Assembly: GCA_947625195.1 (NCBI GenBank)
Contig: CANQNK010000014.1
Coordinates: 1 to 60,125 of the forward strand
Reading direction: 5' to 3'
DNA: 60,125 nucleotides
DNA from: an uncultured Clostridia bacterium
GTDB lineage: Bacteria > Bacillota > Clostridia > Oscillospirales > Ruminococcaceae
A program made the translations under genes and the position numbers. Below are positions 17,063 through 26,928 of the stretch, one piece after another (positions within the stretch are counted from its first letter, which is position 1; each line of letters starts with the position of its first letter). The notes under the pieces were generated by a model. It made no database searches and was not told the DNA's origin. It saw nothing but the letters and a program-made list of their open reading frames with translations.

Positions 17063-17264
17063 TAGTTTGCAAATTTAACCGAAAAGCAGAACAAAGATAA
17101 GATAAAAGCTTTTTGGAACTTAAGAAAAGACAACAACAGAAAAAAGAAAGTAAAGCAGAAAAACAACAAAGATAAAAAGAAAAACTAAAGCTTAAAAGAA
17201 AAGACAGACAAAACGAAAAGGGAAACAAAAAAGTAAGGACTTATATTGTCGGAAGGGCAAGGAA
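17063..17264 (+). other. A-rich intercistronic leader before ftsL
   Basis: About 200 bases between rsmH and ftsL are extremely A-rich on the coding strand with very few T. All three frames have stops, though one reads as Lys/Gln-rich stretches. It may be an unstructured mRNA spacer or a decayed Lys-rich coding segment. Confidence 0.5.
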
Positions 17265-17738
17265 ATGGCGAAAATAAATAATCTCGCTTATGATTATTCT
17301 GAGTATGATCAGATGGCAGAGCCAAAGTTCCGCCCGAAAATCAAGCATATACGAAATCTGAAATTGCAGCCGAGGGCGTCAAAATCCATTCGGATTACGA
17401 TAACGGGTTTTATTACGGCACTTTTGCTTATGGCGATTGTTTTCGGAAGGGTAGAGCTGAGCAAAATATATTCTGAACAGTCAGATCTTCAGTCAGAGCT
17501 TTCGCAGCTCACAGAGGCTAACCTGAGCCTTAAGTCTGAGCTGGAATCAAAGACCGGCTTGTCGCAGGTTGAGGAGTATGCAGAAAAAACACTCGGACTG
17601 CAAAAGCTTGATAAATCTCAGGTGGAATACGTAGAGGTAAAGACCGACGCGGTGATTGAGCCTGTTGAAACTGATGAGAATATTTTTGTAGCCATCAAGA
17701 AATGGTTTCAAAATGTTTTGGAATATATCGGAGCATAA
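17265..17738 (+). CDS. ftsL: FtsL/DivIC-type septum protein
   Basis: A small bitopic protein of 157 residues: a basic cytoplasmic N-terminus, one membrane span (about residues 43-63, ITGFITALLLMAIVFGRV), and an extracytoplasmic coiled coil (about 65-115) with leucine-zipper spacing. This, together with its place between rsmH and the division PBP, identifies the FtsL/DivIC family, which bridges FtsQ/DivIB and FtsW/PBP in the divisome. Sequence conservation is low in this family, so position in the cluster is the main argument. Confidence 0.8.
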   Translation: MAKINNLAYDYSEYDQMAEPKFRPKIKHIRNLKLQPRASKSIRITITGFITALLLMAIVFGRVELSKIYSEQSDLQSELSQLTEANLSLKSELESKTGLSQVEEYAEKTLGLQKLDKSQVEYVEVKTDAVIEPVETDENIFVAIKKWFQNVLEYIGA

Positions 17739-17856
17739 AGAATAGGATTTATTAGTGGAAAAGTTAAGCTTTTACTTGTGTCAGTGACAAAGAGTTAAAA
17801 CTTAGCTTTTTTACGCTTTTTTATGGGAATCGAAATCGGGCGAAAGGAGCATAAAT

Positions 17857-20316
17857 ATGGGAGATAAGCCTACGGTGCTTATGAGAAAGCGCCTGAATAT
17901 ATGGATAGGGCTTGTAATGCTTGCGGTAATAGTCTGGATTATCATAAACATCTTCAAAACCTCTGTTGTAGAGGGCGAGGAATACAGAGAGCTTGCAAAT
18001 GCGCAGCAGCTTAAAAGCACAACGATAAAGGCAAGCAGAGGCTCGATAGTTGACCGCAACAATCAGATTTTAGCCCAGAGCGCGACCGTTTATACAGTGT
18101 TTATAGATCCGAACACTCTTAAAGTCTACCTTGCAAGCGACCCTAAGGCTACGGTTGATGAAATATCGAATAAGCTTGCTCAGATATTAGAGCTTGAGCC
18201 TGAAAAGGTAAAGGAAAAGTGCTTAAAGGCCTCAAGCTATGAGGAGCTTAAAAAAAGTGTTGAAAAGGAAGCCCTTGACAGGGTTTTGGAATATAAAAGC
18301 GAAATCAGCTGCGGAGCTATAGGAACCGTTCCTATGACAAAGAGATATTATCCGCAGAACGACCTTGCGGCGGCAGTTATCGGCCATATTCACTACGACG
18401 GATACGGGCTTTTGGGACTTGAGGCGTACTACGACGATTACCTTGCGGGTACGGACGGAAAAACAGTTACCGCAGAGGGACGCGACGGCACTCAGATGCC
18501 GTACAGATACAAACAGAATTACGATGCGATAGACGGCTCAACGCTGGTGCTGAATATGGACGTAAATATTCAGAGCTATCTTGAAAAGGCACTTAAAGAG
18601 GCAGTTGAGCTTCATAAGCCCAGAGACAGAGCCTGCGGTATTATTATGAATCCCAACACAGGTCAGGTTTTGGCAATGGCGACAACGCCCGGATACGATC
18701 TGAACAACCCGGCAGAGATTTATGACGTAGAGACAAGAGAAGAAATAGAGAGGCTCAGACAAGAGGAAGAAGAAAAGAAAATAGCGGGAACAACCGAGGC
18801 CACCGAGGCGGATCAAACAGAGCAGGCTACCGACGAGTACGGAAACGCAATTGAAAATCCTACCGAAGAGGAAGATGAAGAACAGACTTATGAAGAGGCT
18901 TTAAACGCAGCGTGGAGTCTTCAGTGGAAGAACAAGGCGGTTTCTGAAATTTACTATCCCGGATCGGTATTTAAGGTAATAACCGGTTCTTCCGCTCTTG
19001 AGGAAAAAGCAATAGACCTTAAACAGACGTTCAGCTGCAACACGAGCTATACGGTTGCGGACACGACCATCAGATGCTGGAGCACAAAGGACCACGGACT
19101 TCAGAACTTTGCGCAGGCTATGACAAATTCCTGCAACCCTGCGTTTATTCAGATAGGTCTTGCGCTTGGCGCAGATAAATTCTGCGATTACTTTGACGCC
19201 TACGGCTTCAGGGAGATGACGGGAATAGACCTTCCGGCAGAGGCGTCAAGCATTACATATAACAGAGACACCATGGGAATAGTAGAGCTTGCGACTTCTT
19301 CCTTCGGACAGGCGAACAAGATAACACCCATACAGATGATAACGGCGTATTCTGCGGTAATTAACGGAGGATATCTGGTTACACCGCAGATGGTCGATAA
19401 AATAATAGATTCAAACGGAAATGTTGTTGAGGACTATAAGCCGGTAATAAAAAGACAGGTGATTTCTGAGGAAACCTCTAAAAAGATGAGAGAGGTTCTG
19501 GAAAACGTAGTGCAGTCAGAGCCGGACAGCAACGCATATATCCAGGGATATAACATTGGCGGTAAATCCGGTACGAGTGAAAAGCTCGACGTTATCGACG
19601 AGGAGGGACGCCAGCACGTAGCATCCTACTGTGCGTTTTATCCTGCCGATAAGCCGGAGCTTGTAATGCTTGTTATGGTAGACGCTCCTGAAAGCGGAGA
19701 AATTTACGGAAGCCAGATAGCGGCTCCCGTATGCGTAAATGCATTAAAGAACATTTTGCCGTATCTGGGGTATTATCCGCAGTATTCTGAGGAGGAACTG
19801 AGTACTCTTGCGGTATACGTTCCAAGCGTTATGAATCAAAGCGTAAACGACGCAAAGACCTCTATTGAAAAAGTGGGACTTAATGTTCAGGTGTTAGGAT
19901 CGGGCAAAAAGGTAATTAAGCAAACTCCGTCGTCCGGCTCAGTTCAGCGCGGAGGCACGGTGATACTGTATACCGAGGAAGGCATAGAACCCGAGCTTAA
20001 ATACGTACCCAACGTGATAGGAATGTCAAAAGACGCCATACAGGAGACTATGCATCAGGCAGGCTTTAACGTGACCTTTATCGGAGATTATGAGGCAAAA
20101 GGAGCTTTTTGTATAGAGCAGACACCTCTTGACGGTGCTGAGGCGTATGCTTCAACCGTGGTGACGGTAAATATGTCTACTGCCTGGCCGGAAACAACTG
20201 AAAATTCTCAGCAGGAAGAACAGAACAATAACGCCGATGTCTATAACGAAGAAATTTATTACGATGACGGATATAATGAATCTTTTGAAGACGCATATTA
20301 CGACGAGGAATATTAA
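17857..20316 (+). CDS. ftsI: Division/spore-type class B penicillin-binding protein with two PASTA domains
   Basis: The 819-residue protein has an N-terminal membrane anchor (about 13-32), a PBP dimerisation domain (from RGSIVDRNNQILAQSA), and a transpeptidase domain with Ser370 in YPGSVFK, SCN in MTNSCNPAF and the KSG triad at 570-572. Two PASTA repeats follow (about 654-710 and 715-775), each opening with YVPxV. It crosslinks peptidoglycan at the septum. A low-complexity acidic insert (about 290-345) interrupts the transpeptidase domain just before the catalytic serine, and the tail is rich in Asp/Glu/Tyr. It belongs to the PbpB/SpoVD group. ATG 17857 follows AAAGGAG. Confidence 0.93.
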   Translation: MGDKPTVLMRKRLNIWIGLVMLAVIVWIIINIFKTSVVEGEEYRELANAQQLKSTTIKASRGSIVDRNNQILAQSATVYTVFIDPNTLKVYLASDPKATVDEISNKLAQILELEPEKVKEKCLKASSYEELKKSVEKEALDRVLEYKSEISCGAIGTVPMTKRYYPQNDLAAAVIGHIHYDGYGLLGLEAYYDDYLAGTDGKTVTAEGRDGTQMPYRYKQNYDAIDGSTLVLNMDVNIQSYLEKALKEAVELHKPRDRACGIIMNPNTGQVLAMATTPGYDLNNPAEIYDVETREEIERLRQEEEEKKIAGTTEATEADQTEQATDEYGNAIENPTEEEDEEQTYEEALNAAWSLQWKNKAVSEIYYPGSVFKVITGSSALEEKAIDLKQTFSCNTSYTVADTTIRCWSTKDHGLQNFAQAMTNSCNPAFIQIGLALGADKFCDYFDAYGFREMTGIDLPAEASSITYNRDTMGIVELATSSFGQANKITPIQMITAYSAVINGGYLVTPQMVDKIIDSNGNVVEDYKPVIKRQVISEETSKKMREVLENVVQSEPDSNAYIQGYNIGGKSGTSEKLDVIDEEGRQHVASYCAFYPADKPELVMLVMVDAPESGEIYGSQIAAPVCVNALKNILPYLGYYPQYSEEELSTLAVYVPSVMNQSVNDAKTSIEKVGLNVQVLGSGKKVIKQTPSSGSVQRGGTVILYTEEGIEPELKYVPNVIGMSKDAIQETMHQAGFNVTFIGDYEAKGAFCIEQTPLDGAEAYASTVVTVNMSTAWPETTENSQQEEQNNNADVYNEEIYYDDGYNESFEDAYYDEEY

Positions 20317-20339
20317 AAAGACAAAAGGGGAGATTTACA

Positions 20340-21776
20340 ATGCGGCTTTACGACCTTATAAGAGATAATGCAAGGACAGAGCTTGAAAATATCGAGATAA
20401 CGGGGATTCTTTCTGACAGCAGAAGTGAAATAAAGGGCGGAGAGCTTTTCGTATGCATAAAGGGCGAGACCTTTGACGGACATACCGCTGCTCCGGATAT
20501 GCTGAACAAGGGAGCGGCAGCCGTTTTAACCGAAAAGGATATGGGCCTTAAGCAACAGATAATCGTTCCCGATACCAGAGCGGAATACGCTTATATATGC
20601 GCTGAGTGGTTTGGCAATCCGCAAAAAAGGCTTAAGCTTGTAGGCGTTACGGGAACAAACGGTAAAACTACAATTACAACAATGCTAAAGGCCGTTATTT
20701 CGGGCTTTGGAAAAAAGACGGGGCTTATCGGCACCTGTCATAATGAGATTGGCGACAGGGTGCTTCACACTGAAAGAACAACACCGGAGGCGTATGAACT
20801 GTTTGAGCTTTTTGCTAATATGGCGGACGAAGGCTGCGAATACGTTGTTATGGAGGTCTCATCTCAGGGTCTTGAGCAAAAAAGGCTGGGGCCGTGCCGG
20901 TTTGAGCTGGGTGCTTTTACAAACCTTACGCAGGATCATCTGGACGTTCACAAGACAATGGAGAACTACTATCAGGCAAAAAAGCTTTTGTTTTCAATGA
21001 CGGATACGGCTGTAATAAATTCGGACGACGAATGGGGAAAAAGGTATATCAGCGAAATCAATTGCAATATCAAAACCTTCAGCACGCGCGGTGAGGCTGA
21101 TTTTACCGCAAGCGGTGCAGAGCTTTTGCCAAGCGGCGTAAGGTATACATTTTCAGACGGAAAGCTTGATATCCCGGTAAGCTTTAATATGCCGGGAGAG
21201 TTTAACGTGTCAAACTCTCTTTGTATTATAGCCTGTGCTGAGGTTCTGGGCTTTGACTTAAAAAGGACTGTTGAGATATTGAATTCTCAGAAGGGAGTAA
21301 GAGGAAGAGCTGAGGTAGTACCTACCGGACGGGATTTTACCGTTATATGCGATTACGCTCACACTCCGGATGCAATCGAAAACATATTAAGCGCAATGAA
21401 AGCAAGCGCAAAGGGAAGAGTGGTTTGCCTGTTTGGATGCGGCGGAAACAGAGATGCGCAAAAGCGTCCGCTTATGGCTAAGGCGGCAGCAAGGTACGCG
21501 GACTTTCTTATTGTAACCTCGGATAATCCGAGAAACGAGGATCCCGAGCTTATAATTAAGGATATACTTGCCGGAATAGACGGAGAAAAAACAGAGTATA
21601 TAACTATTACCGACAGGATAAAGGCTATCCACTGGGCGGTGGAAAACGCGAGAAAGGACGACGTTATCGTGCTTTGCGGAAAGGGCCACGAGGATTATCA
21701 GATACTTTCCGGTGGCGTAAAGATTCACCTTGACGAAAGAGAAGTTGTAAAAGACGCTCTTTCAAAACTTAAGTAA
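20340..21776 (+). CDS. murE: UDP-MurNAc-tripeptide synthetase (meso-diaminopimelate adding)
   Basis: MurE adds the third amino acid to the peptidoglycan stem peptide with ATP. The 478-residue product shows the Mur ligase P-loop GVTGTNGKTTITTML, the central EVSSQGL and NLTQDHLDVH motifs, and the C-terminal recognition motif DNPR (TSDNPRNEDPE), which marks meso-diaminopimelate-specific enzymes, so the wall is probably of the A1-gamma type. ATG 20340 follows AAAGGGGAG. It is 23 bp after the PBP and directly followed by murF. Confidence 0.96.
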   Translation: MRLYDLIRDNARTELENIEITGILSDSRSEIKGGELFVCIKGETFDGHTAAPDMLNKGAAAVLTEKDMGLKQQIIVPDTRAEYAYICAEWFGNPQKRLKLVGVTGTNGKTTITTMLKAVISGFGKKTGLIGTCHNEIGDRVLHTERTTPEAYELFELFANMADEGCEYVVMEVSSQGLEQKRLGPCRFELGAFTNLTQDHLDVHKTMENYYQAKKLLFSMTDTAVINSDDEWGKRYISEINCNIKTFSTRGEADFTASGAELLPSGVRYTFSDGKLDIPVSFNMPGEFNVSNSLCIIACAEVLGFDLKRTVEILNSQKGVRGRAEVVPTGRDFTVICDYAHTPDAIENILSAMKASAKGRVVCLFGCGGNRDAQKRPLMAKAAARYADFLIVTSDNPRNEDPELIIKDILAGIDGEKTEYITITDRIKAIHWAVENARKDDVIVLCGKGHEDYQILSGGVKIHLDEREVVKDALSKLK

Positions 21777-21791
21777 TTGACGGAGAAACAA

Positions 21792-23147
21792 ATGGACAAA
21801 GTAAAACTTAGCGAAATAGTAAACGCCTGCGATGGAAGTTACGGCTACGCAAGCGACGTTTACATAGACAGTATAACTATAGACTCTGAAAAAGTGCAGA
21901 AAAACAGTGTTTTCATAGCAATAAAGGGAGAAAGGTTTGACGGCCACGACTTTGTACTGAAGGCGATAGAAAAAGGTGCTGAGTGTGCGGTTACCGAAAG
22001 AGCGGTAGACGGCGCAAAATGTATAATAGTAGACTCCACCCGAGCGGCTTATCTGAATATTGCGCACGAATACAGAAAAAGGTTTGACATACCTCTTGTT
22101 GCCGTTACGGGAAGTGTCGGAAAAACCACTACAAAGGAGTTTATATGGCGCGCTTTGAGCGAGAGCTTCAAAACGCTTAAGACTGAGGGCAACCAAAATA
22201 ACGATATAGGACTTCCCCAAACGCTCCTCAGGCTTTCTTCAGATGATCAGGCGGCGGTTATTGAAATGGGAATGAATCATCAGGGGGAGATTTCCCGACT
22301 TTCTCAGTGCGCGGCGCCAACCGTATGCGTGATAACAAATATAGGCACATCTCATATAGAAAACCTCGGTTCAAGGGAAAACATACTCAAAGCAAAGCTT
22401 GAGATACTTGACGGTGCAGACTTATCCGCACCACTTATCATCAGCCTCGACGATAAGTACCTGTCAGGCGTTGACGCAAGAAGCAGAAAGCTTATAACTT
22501 ATTCGGTAAAGAGTAAATCGGCGGATGTTTTCGCAGATGATATCGTTAAGAATGATTCCGGCATAAGCTTTAGGATATGCTTTGACGGCAAGGAAAGCAT
22601 TGACGCTTGTATAAATGTTCCCGGAGTTCACAACGTAAAAAATGCACTTGCCGCATTTTGCGTGGGCAGATATCTCGGTATGAACGCAGAGGATATAGTA
22701 AGGGGCATTGCAAAGTTTGAACCTGACGGAATAAGGCAGAATATTGAAAAGATAGGCTCTGTCACAGTGATAAAGGACTGCTATAATGCGTCATATGAAT
22801 CTATGCAGTCGGCACTTGACATTCTGTCATCGCTTAGTGTGTCCGGCAGAAGGATAGCCGTTTTGGGAGATATGAAGGAATTGGGCTCAATGTCTAAGGA
22901 GCTTCATAAGAAGGTTGGCGAGTTGGTTTATAAAAACAGCGTTGATATACTGCTGTGCCTTGGTGAAGACACAGGATACATAATAAAGGGCGCTGTGAAA
23001 GCGGGTTTTGATGAAAATAACGCAAAGCATTTTGACAGTAAGGATAAGCTTATTGAATATATTTTAAACCTAAAGCAGGACGGCGATGCGTTTTTGTTTA
23101 AAGCAAGCCGTCTGGTTAAGCTGGAAGAGGTAATAGAAAGGCTTTGA
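21792..23147 (+). CDS. murF: UDP-MurNAc-tripeptide--D-alanyl-D-alanine ligase
   Basis: MurF adds D-Ala-D-Ala to complete the pentapeptide precursor. The 451-residue protein has the P-loop VTGSVGKTTTKEFIW, EMGMNHQGEISRL, GTSHIENLGS and the C-terminal DCYNASYESM and VLGDMKELG motifs of MurF. ATG 21792, with CGGAG six bases upstream, is preferred over the TTG 21777 that directly follows the murE stop. In many relatives mraY and murD follow; here ftsW comes next. Confidence 0.96.
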   Translation: MDKVKLSEIVNACDGSYGYASDVYIDSITIDSEKVQKNSVFIAIKGERFDGHDFVLKAIEKGAECAVTERAVDGAKCIIVDSTRAAYLNIAHEYRKRFDIPLVAVTGSVGKTTTKEFIWRALSESFKTLKTEGNQNNDIGLPQTLLRLSSDDQAAVIEMGMNHQGEISRLSQCAAPTVCVITNIGTSHIENLGSRENILKAKLEILDGADLSAPLIISLDDKYLSGVDARSRKLITYSVKSKSADVFADDIVKNDSGISFRICFDGKESIDACINVPGVHNVKNALAAFCVGRYLGMNAEDIVRGIAKFEPDGIRQNIEKIGSVTVIKDCYNASYESMQSALDILSSLSVSGRRIAVLGDMKELGSMSKELHKKVGELVYKNSVDILLCLGEDTGYIIKGAVKAGFDENNAKHFDSKDKLIEYILNLKQDGDAFLFKASRLVKLEEVIERL

Positions 23148-23200
23148 GCCGTGTAAATTAAGACGGCCTGTAGCCGCTTTGGGCAGGGGAGTGAAAGCAT

Positions 23201-24415
23201 TTGGAAATAAATCAAAAAAAGATAAAAACCAGGCTTTTGCCAACGCACCAGCCGGTTGCGCAGGCAAGAAAAAAGCTTAACTTTCGATTTGTAAAGGATA
23301 AGATAGACCGTCCGTTTCTGATAATAGTTCTGGTGCTTTTGCTTTTTGGATTTGTTATGATGTTCTCGGCGTCCTACGCATGGGGACTTTACGACGCAGA
23401 CGACGGATACTACTACATAAAAAGACAGCTTTTTTCGGGAATATTAGGCCTTGTGGGAATGTTTTTCGTCTCCTATCTTGATTATCATTTTTATCAGAAT
23501 ACCAAAATAGCGTTTACACTGTTTGCAGGAGCGCTTTTGTTGAACTTTTTAACGGCTTTTATCGGAGACGAGGTAGCCGGCGCAAGGCGATGGATAACCG
23601 TTGCGGGAATGCAGTTTCAGCCGTCTGAGATATTAAAGGTAGCGGTAATCATAATATTTGCGTATATCCTTGCGGTGAACTGGCAAAGATTTGACAACTG
23701 GCTTTATTCTATTGTACCCTTTGCGGTGCTTTTGGGACTTTGCGCGGTGGCTGTGGCGGCCCAGAGACATATGTCGGGAGTTTTGATTTTCGGAATAATC
23801 GGACTGTCGCTTATGTTTGTCGGCGGTGTGCCCAGAAAGTATTTCTGGCGGTTTATAGGATGTCTTGGCATAGCACTGGCTTTGTTTTTGATATACAAGG
23901 TGCTTTTAGACAGCGACGGAGGCTTCGGATACATAACCGAGCGTTTTGAGTCGTGGCAGAATCCTAAGTCTGATCCGCAGGGAAGTACCTATCAGACGTA
24001 TCAGTCGCTGCTTGCGATCGGTTCCGGCGGAATTTTCGGTCTTGGTTTCGGCGAATCAAGGCAGAAGTATCTGTATCTGTCAGAGTCTCAAAACGACTTT
24101 GTTTTCTCCATTATATGCGAGGAATTGGGCTTTGTCGGTGCGTGCGTTGTAATAATTCTGTTTGCTATATTTATACTTCGGGGCTTTTATATAGCCTCCC
24201 GTTCGAGAGACCGCTTTGGAATGCTGCTTGTATCGGGAATAACCATACAGATTGGCTCTCAGGCGCTTTTAAACATTGCGGTTGCTACAAACGCTTTTCC
24301 TAACACGGGTATATCGCTGCCGTTTTTCAGCTACGGAGGAACAGCGCTTTTGATACAGCTTCTTGAAATGGGAGTTTTGCTGTCGGTATCAAGACAGGCG
24401 AACAAATCGCCGTAG
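23201..24415 (+). CDS. ftsW: Septal peptidoglycan polymerase FtsW (SEDS family)
   Basis: The 404-residue protein has about ten membrane spans and the SEDS signatures: MMFSASYAW, the periplasmic GARRWI near FQPSEILK, GSTYQTYQSLLAIGSGG, SQNDFVFSIICEELGF, and the final PFFSYGGTALL. SEDS proteins polymerise lipid II glycan together with a class B PBP, here the neighbouring ftsI product. Start TTG 23201 follows AGGGGAGTG. The soluble basic N-terminus of about 40 residues is a little long. Confidence 0.94.
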   Translation: MEINQKKIKTRLLPTHQPVAQARKKLNFRFVKDKIDRPFLIIVLVLLLFGFVMMFSASYAWGLYDADDGYYYIKRQLFSGILGLVGMFFVSYLDYHFYQNTKIAFTLFAGALLLNFLTAFIGDEVAGARRWITVAGMQFQPSEILKVAVIIIFAYILAVNWQRFDNWLYSIVPFAVLLGLCAVAVAAQRHMSGVLIFGIIGLSLMFVGGVPRKYFWRFIGCLGIALALFLIYKVLLDSDGGFGYITERFESWQNPKSDPQGSTYQTYQSLLAIGSGGIFGLGFGESRQKYLYLSESQNDFVFSIICEELGFVGACVVIILFAIFILRGFYIASRSRDRFGMLLVSGITIQIGSQALLNIAVATNAFPNTGISLPFFSYGGTALLIQLLEMGVLLSVSRQANKSP

Positions 24416-24455
24416 ATATAAAGCCTTTAAGTTTATTTGGAAAGGAAGGACTCTG

Positions 24456-25583
24456 ATGCTTAGAATTTTGCTTGCAGGCGGCGGAACGGCAGGACATGTA
24501 AATCCTGCGCTTGCTATTGCCGAGATAATAAAGGATAAAAACCCCGACGCCGAATTTGCCTTTGCGGGAACTCCCGACGGACTGGAATCAAGGCTGATCC
24601 CGAAAGCAGGATATAAGTTTTATCCGATAAAGGTAAAAGGCTTTCAAAGAAAGCTTAACTTTAACAATATAAAACGAAACGTAAAAGCTGCTTCGTATCT
24701 TCTTACAGCGGGAAAAAGAGCAAACAAAATTTTAAGCGAGTTTAAGCCGGATCTTGTCATCGGAACGGGCGGATATGTTGCCGGGCCGATAGTAAGGTCT
24801 GCCGCAAAGAAAGGGATAAAAACCGCCATTCACGAGCAGAACGCTTTCCCAGGTGTGACGAATAAGCTACTTTCTAAGGTTGCCGACAAGGTTATGCTTA
24901 CTGTTAGTGAGGCAAAGAAGTATCTCGATTCCTCTGCTGACTGCACTGTTACGGGGCTTCCGGTAAGAAAGTCTTTTTTGGCAATGGAAAAATCAGACGC
25001 AAGAAAAAAGCTTGGGATTCCCGGTAACGCGATCTGTGTTTTGTCAACGGGAGGAAGTTTGGGCGCAAGAACCATAAACAATGCGGCATCAGCGCTTTTT
25101 AAATGGTATCAGGAAAGCGGCAGGGAGGTTTATCACATACACTCCTACGGAACCTATCCCGGGTATAAGGATTATGTTTCAGAGCTTTCCCGAAAGGGCA
25201 TAGATACACACAGCAAACGCCTTATCATCTCGGATTACGTGGATATGTCGGTGTGTATGGCTGCAAGCGATCTTGTTATCAGCAGGTGCGGAGCAAGTAC
25301 CTTGTACGAGCTTGAGAGCATGGGCAGGGGCTCGGTGCTTATACCCTCGCCGAACGTTGCGGGAAATCATCAGTATTATAACGGAATGGTTTTGCAAAAC
25401 GCAGGTGCAGCGGTTGTTATAGAAGAAAAGGATCTGACAGATGACAGGATAGTCAAAACCGTGTCAGAGCTTATAAGTGACAGGGACAGGCTGTCGGAGC
25501 TGTCAAAAAATGCGAAGAAAATATATATATCCGACACAAACGACAGAATTTATTCCGTGCTGTCTGAGCTTATAAAGGCATAG
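24456..25583 (+). CDS. murG: UDP-GlcNAc--undecaprenyl-PP-MurNAc-pentapeptide GlcNAc transferase
   Basis: MurG converts lipid I to lipid II at the inner membrane face. The product (375 residues) has the N-terminal GGGTAGHVNPALAIAE glycine-rich loop, GTGGYVAGPIVRSA, HEQNAFPGVTNK, and the C-terminal donor-binding STGGSLGA and SRCGASTLYE motifs. ATG 24456 follows AAGGAAGGA and is preferred to the longer frame that overlaps ftsW. It is 40 bp downstream of ftsW in the same operon. Confidence 0.96.
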   Translation: MLRILLAGGGTAGHVNPALAIAEIIKDKNPDAEFAFAGTPDGLESRLIPKAGYKFYPIKVKGFQRKLNFNNIKRNVKAASYLLTAGKRANKILSEFKPDLVIGTGGYVAGPIVRSAAKKGIKTAIHEQNAFPGVTNKLLSKVADKVMLTVSEAKKYLDSSADCTVTGLPVRKSFLAMEKSDARKKLGIPGNAICVLSTGGSLGARTINNAASALFKWYQESGREVYHIHSYGTYPGYKDYVSELSRKGIDTHSKRLIISDYVDMSVCMAASDLVISRCGASTLYELESMGRGSVLIPSPNVAGNHQYYNGMVLQNAGAAVVIEEKDLTDDRIVKTVSELISDRDRLSELSKNAKKIYISDTNDRIYSVLSELIKA

Positions 25584-25661
25584 TGTAAATATAAGCGTGT
25601 ATCACCTAATCACTTTTATCTGCATAATATGTGTTATGCAATATGAAAAGGAGAGAGGGTT

Positions 25662-26915
25662 ATGCAGAGGCTTAAAATCGAGGGCGGCAGAAAGCTCTCG
25701 GGAGAAATTTGCGTTCACGGAGCTAAAAATGCTGCGCTGCCTTTGCTTGCGGCGTGCGTTTTGGCAAAAGGAGAAACGGTATTACATAATTGCCCTAAAT
25801 TAAGCGATTCGTATGCGGCGCTCAGAATATTGTCCTGTCTAGGCTGCAAGTGCAAAAGAGAGGGCGATACGGCAATAGTCAATACAGACGGACTTTCCGG
25901 ATTTGACGTGCCGGACGATTTGATGAGAGAAATGCGCTCGTCAATAGTTTTTCTCGGGGCAATTCTGGGAAGATGCGGAAAATGTAAGCTGTCTTTTCCG
26001 GGTGGGTGTGAGCTTGGTCCCCGTCCTATTGATCTTCACATTAAGGCGCTGAGAAAGCTCGGCGCAGTTATAAAAGAGGAATACGGGCTGTTGGACTGCG
26101 AAGTGCCTTCGGGGCTTAGGGGAAGCAGGATATCGCTTTCGTTCCCGTCGGTCGGCGCAACAGAAAACATAATACTTGCCGCAAGCACTGCAAGAGGTGA
26201 AACGGTAATTGAAAATGCAGCGAGAGAGCCGGAAATAGCAGATCTTGCTGGATTTCTCAACAGGTGCGGCGCAAAAATAAAGGGCGCCGGCACAAGCAGA
26301 ATTGTAATTTTAGGGGTCAATGAGCTCTTCGGCTGTGATTATAACGTAATGCCGGACAGAATAGTTGCGTGTACTTATATGAGCGCGGCTGCGGCAACCG
26401 GCTCGGAGCTTAATATAAAAAAGGTTAATTATCACGATCTGACCAGCGTTATCCCAGTTTTTGAAGAGATGGGCTGCACGGTCTTTCCGTTTGCGGATAA
26501 TATTTATATCAGCGCAAAAAAGCGCTTAAGCGCGGTAAAAACCGTAAGGACTATGCCCTATCCGGGCTTTCCGACAGACGCTCAGGCTATCATGATGCCG
26601 CCGCTTTGCACTGCGAAGGGAACAAGCGTTATAGTTGAGAATATTTTTGAAAGCAGATACCGTCATATAGATGAGCTTTGCAGGATGGGCGCAAAAATAA
26701 AGACCGAGGGCAGAGTTGCGGTAATAGACGGAGTAAAAACACTTTACGGAGCAAACGTTATGGCAACCGACTTAAGAGGCGGCGCGGCACTTGTTCTTGC
26801 GGGGCTGGGAGCTCAGGGCGAGACGATAGTGAGCAACGTAAAGTATATAGACCGGGGATATGAGTCGATAGAAACCGATTTGTCTTCGGTAGGGGCAAGT
26901 ATAATAAGAATTTAA
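25662..26915 (+). CDS. murA: UDP-GlcNAc 1-carboxyvinyltransferase
   Basis: MurA transfers enolpyruvate from PEP to UDP-GlcNAc, the first committed step of peptidoglycan synthesis. The 417-residue EPT-fold protein begins RLKIEGGRKLSGEICVHGAK and carries the active-site loop PGGCELGPRPIDLH with catalytic Cys116, the residue attacked by fosfomycin. Other family motifs are SVGATENIILAA and PYPGFPTDAQA. ATG 25662 has GGAGAGAG upstream. Its position inside the dcw cluster is common among clostridia. Confidence 0.95.
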   Translation: MQRLKIEGGRKLSGEICVHGAKNAALPLLAACVLAKGETVLHNCPKLSDSYAALRILSCLGCKCKREGDTAIVNTDGLSGFDVPDDLMREMRSSIVFLGAILGRCGKCKLSFPGGCELGPRPIDLHIKALRKLGAVIKEEYGLLDCEVPSGLRGSRISLSFPSVGATENIILAASTARGETVIENAAREPEIADLAGFLNRCGAKIKGAGTSRIVILGVNELFGCDYNVMPDRIVACTYMSAAAATGSELNIKKVNYHDLTSVIPVFEEMGCTVFPFADNIYISAKKRLSAVKTVRTMPYPGFPTDAQAIMMPPLCTAKGTSVIVENIFESRYRHIDELCRMGAKIKTEGRVAVIDGVKTLYGANVMATDLRGGAALVLAGLGAQGETIVSNVKYIDRGYESIETDLSSVGASIIRI

Positions 26916-26928
26916 AAAAGAGGTGAGG

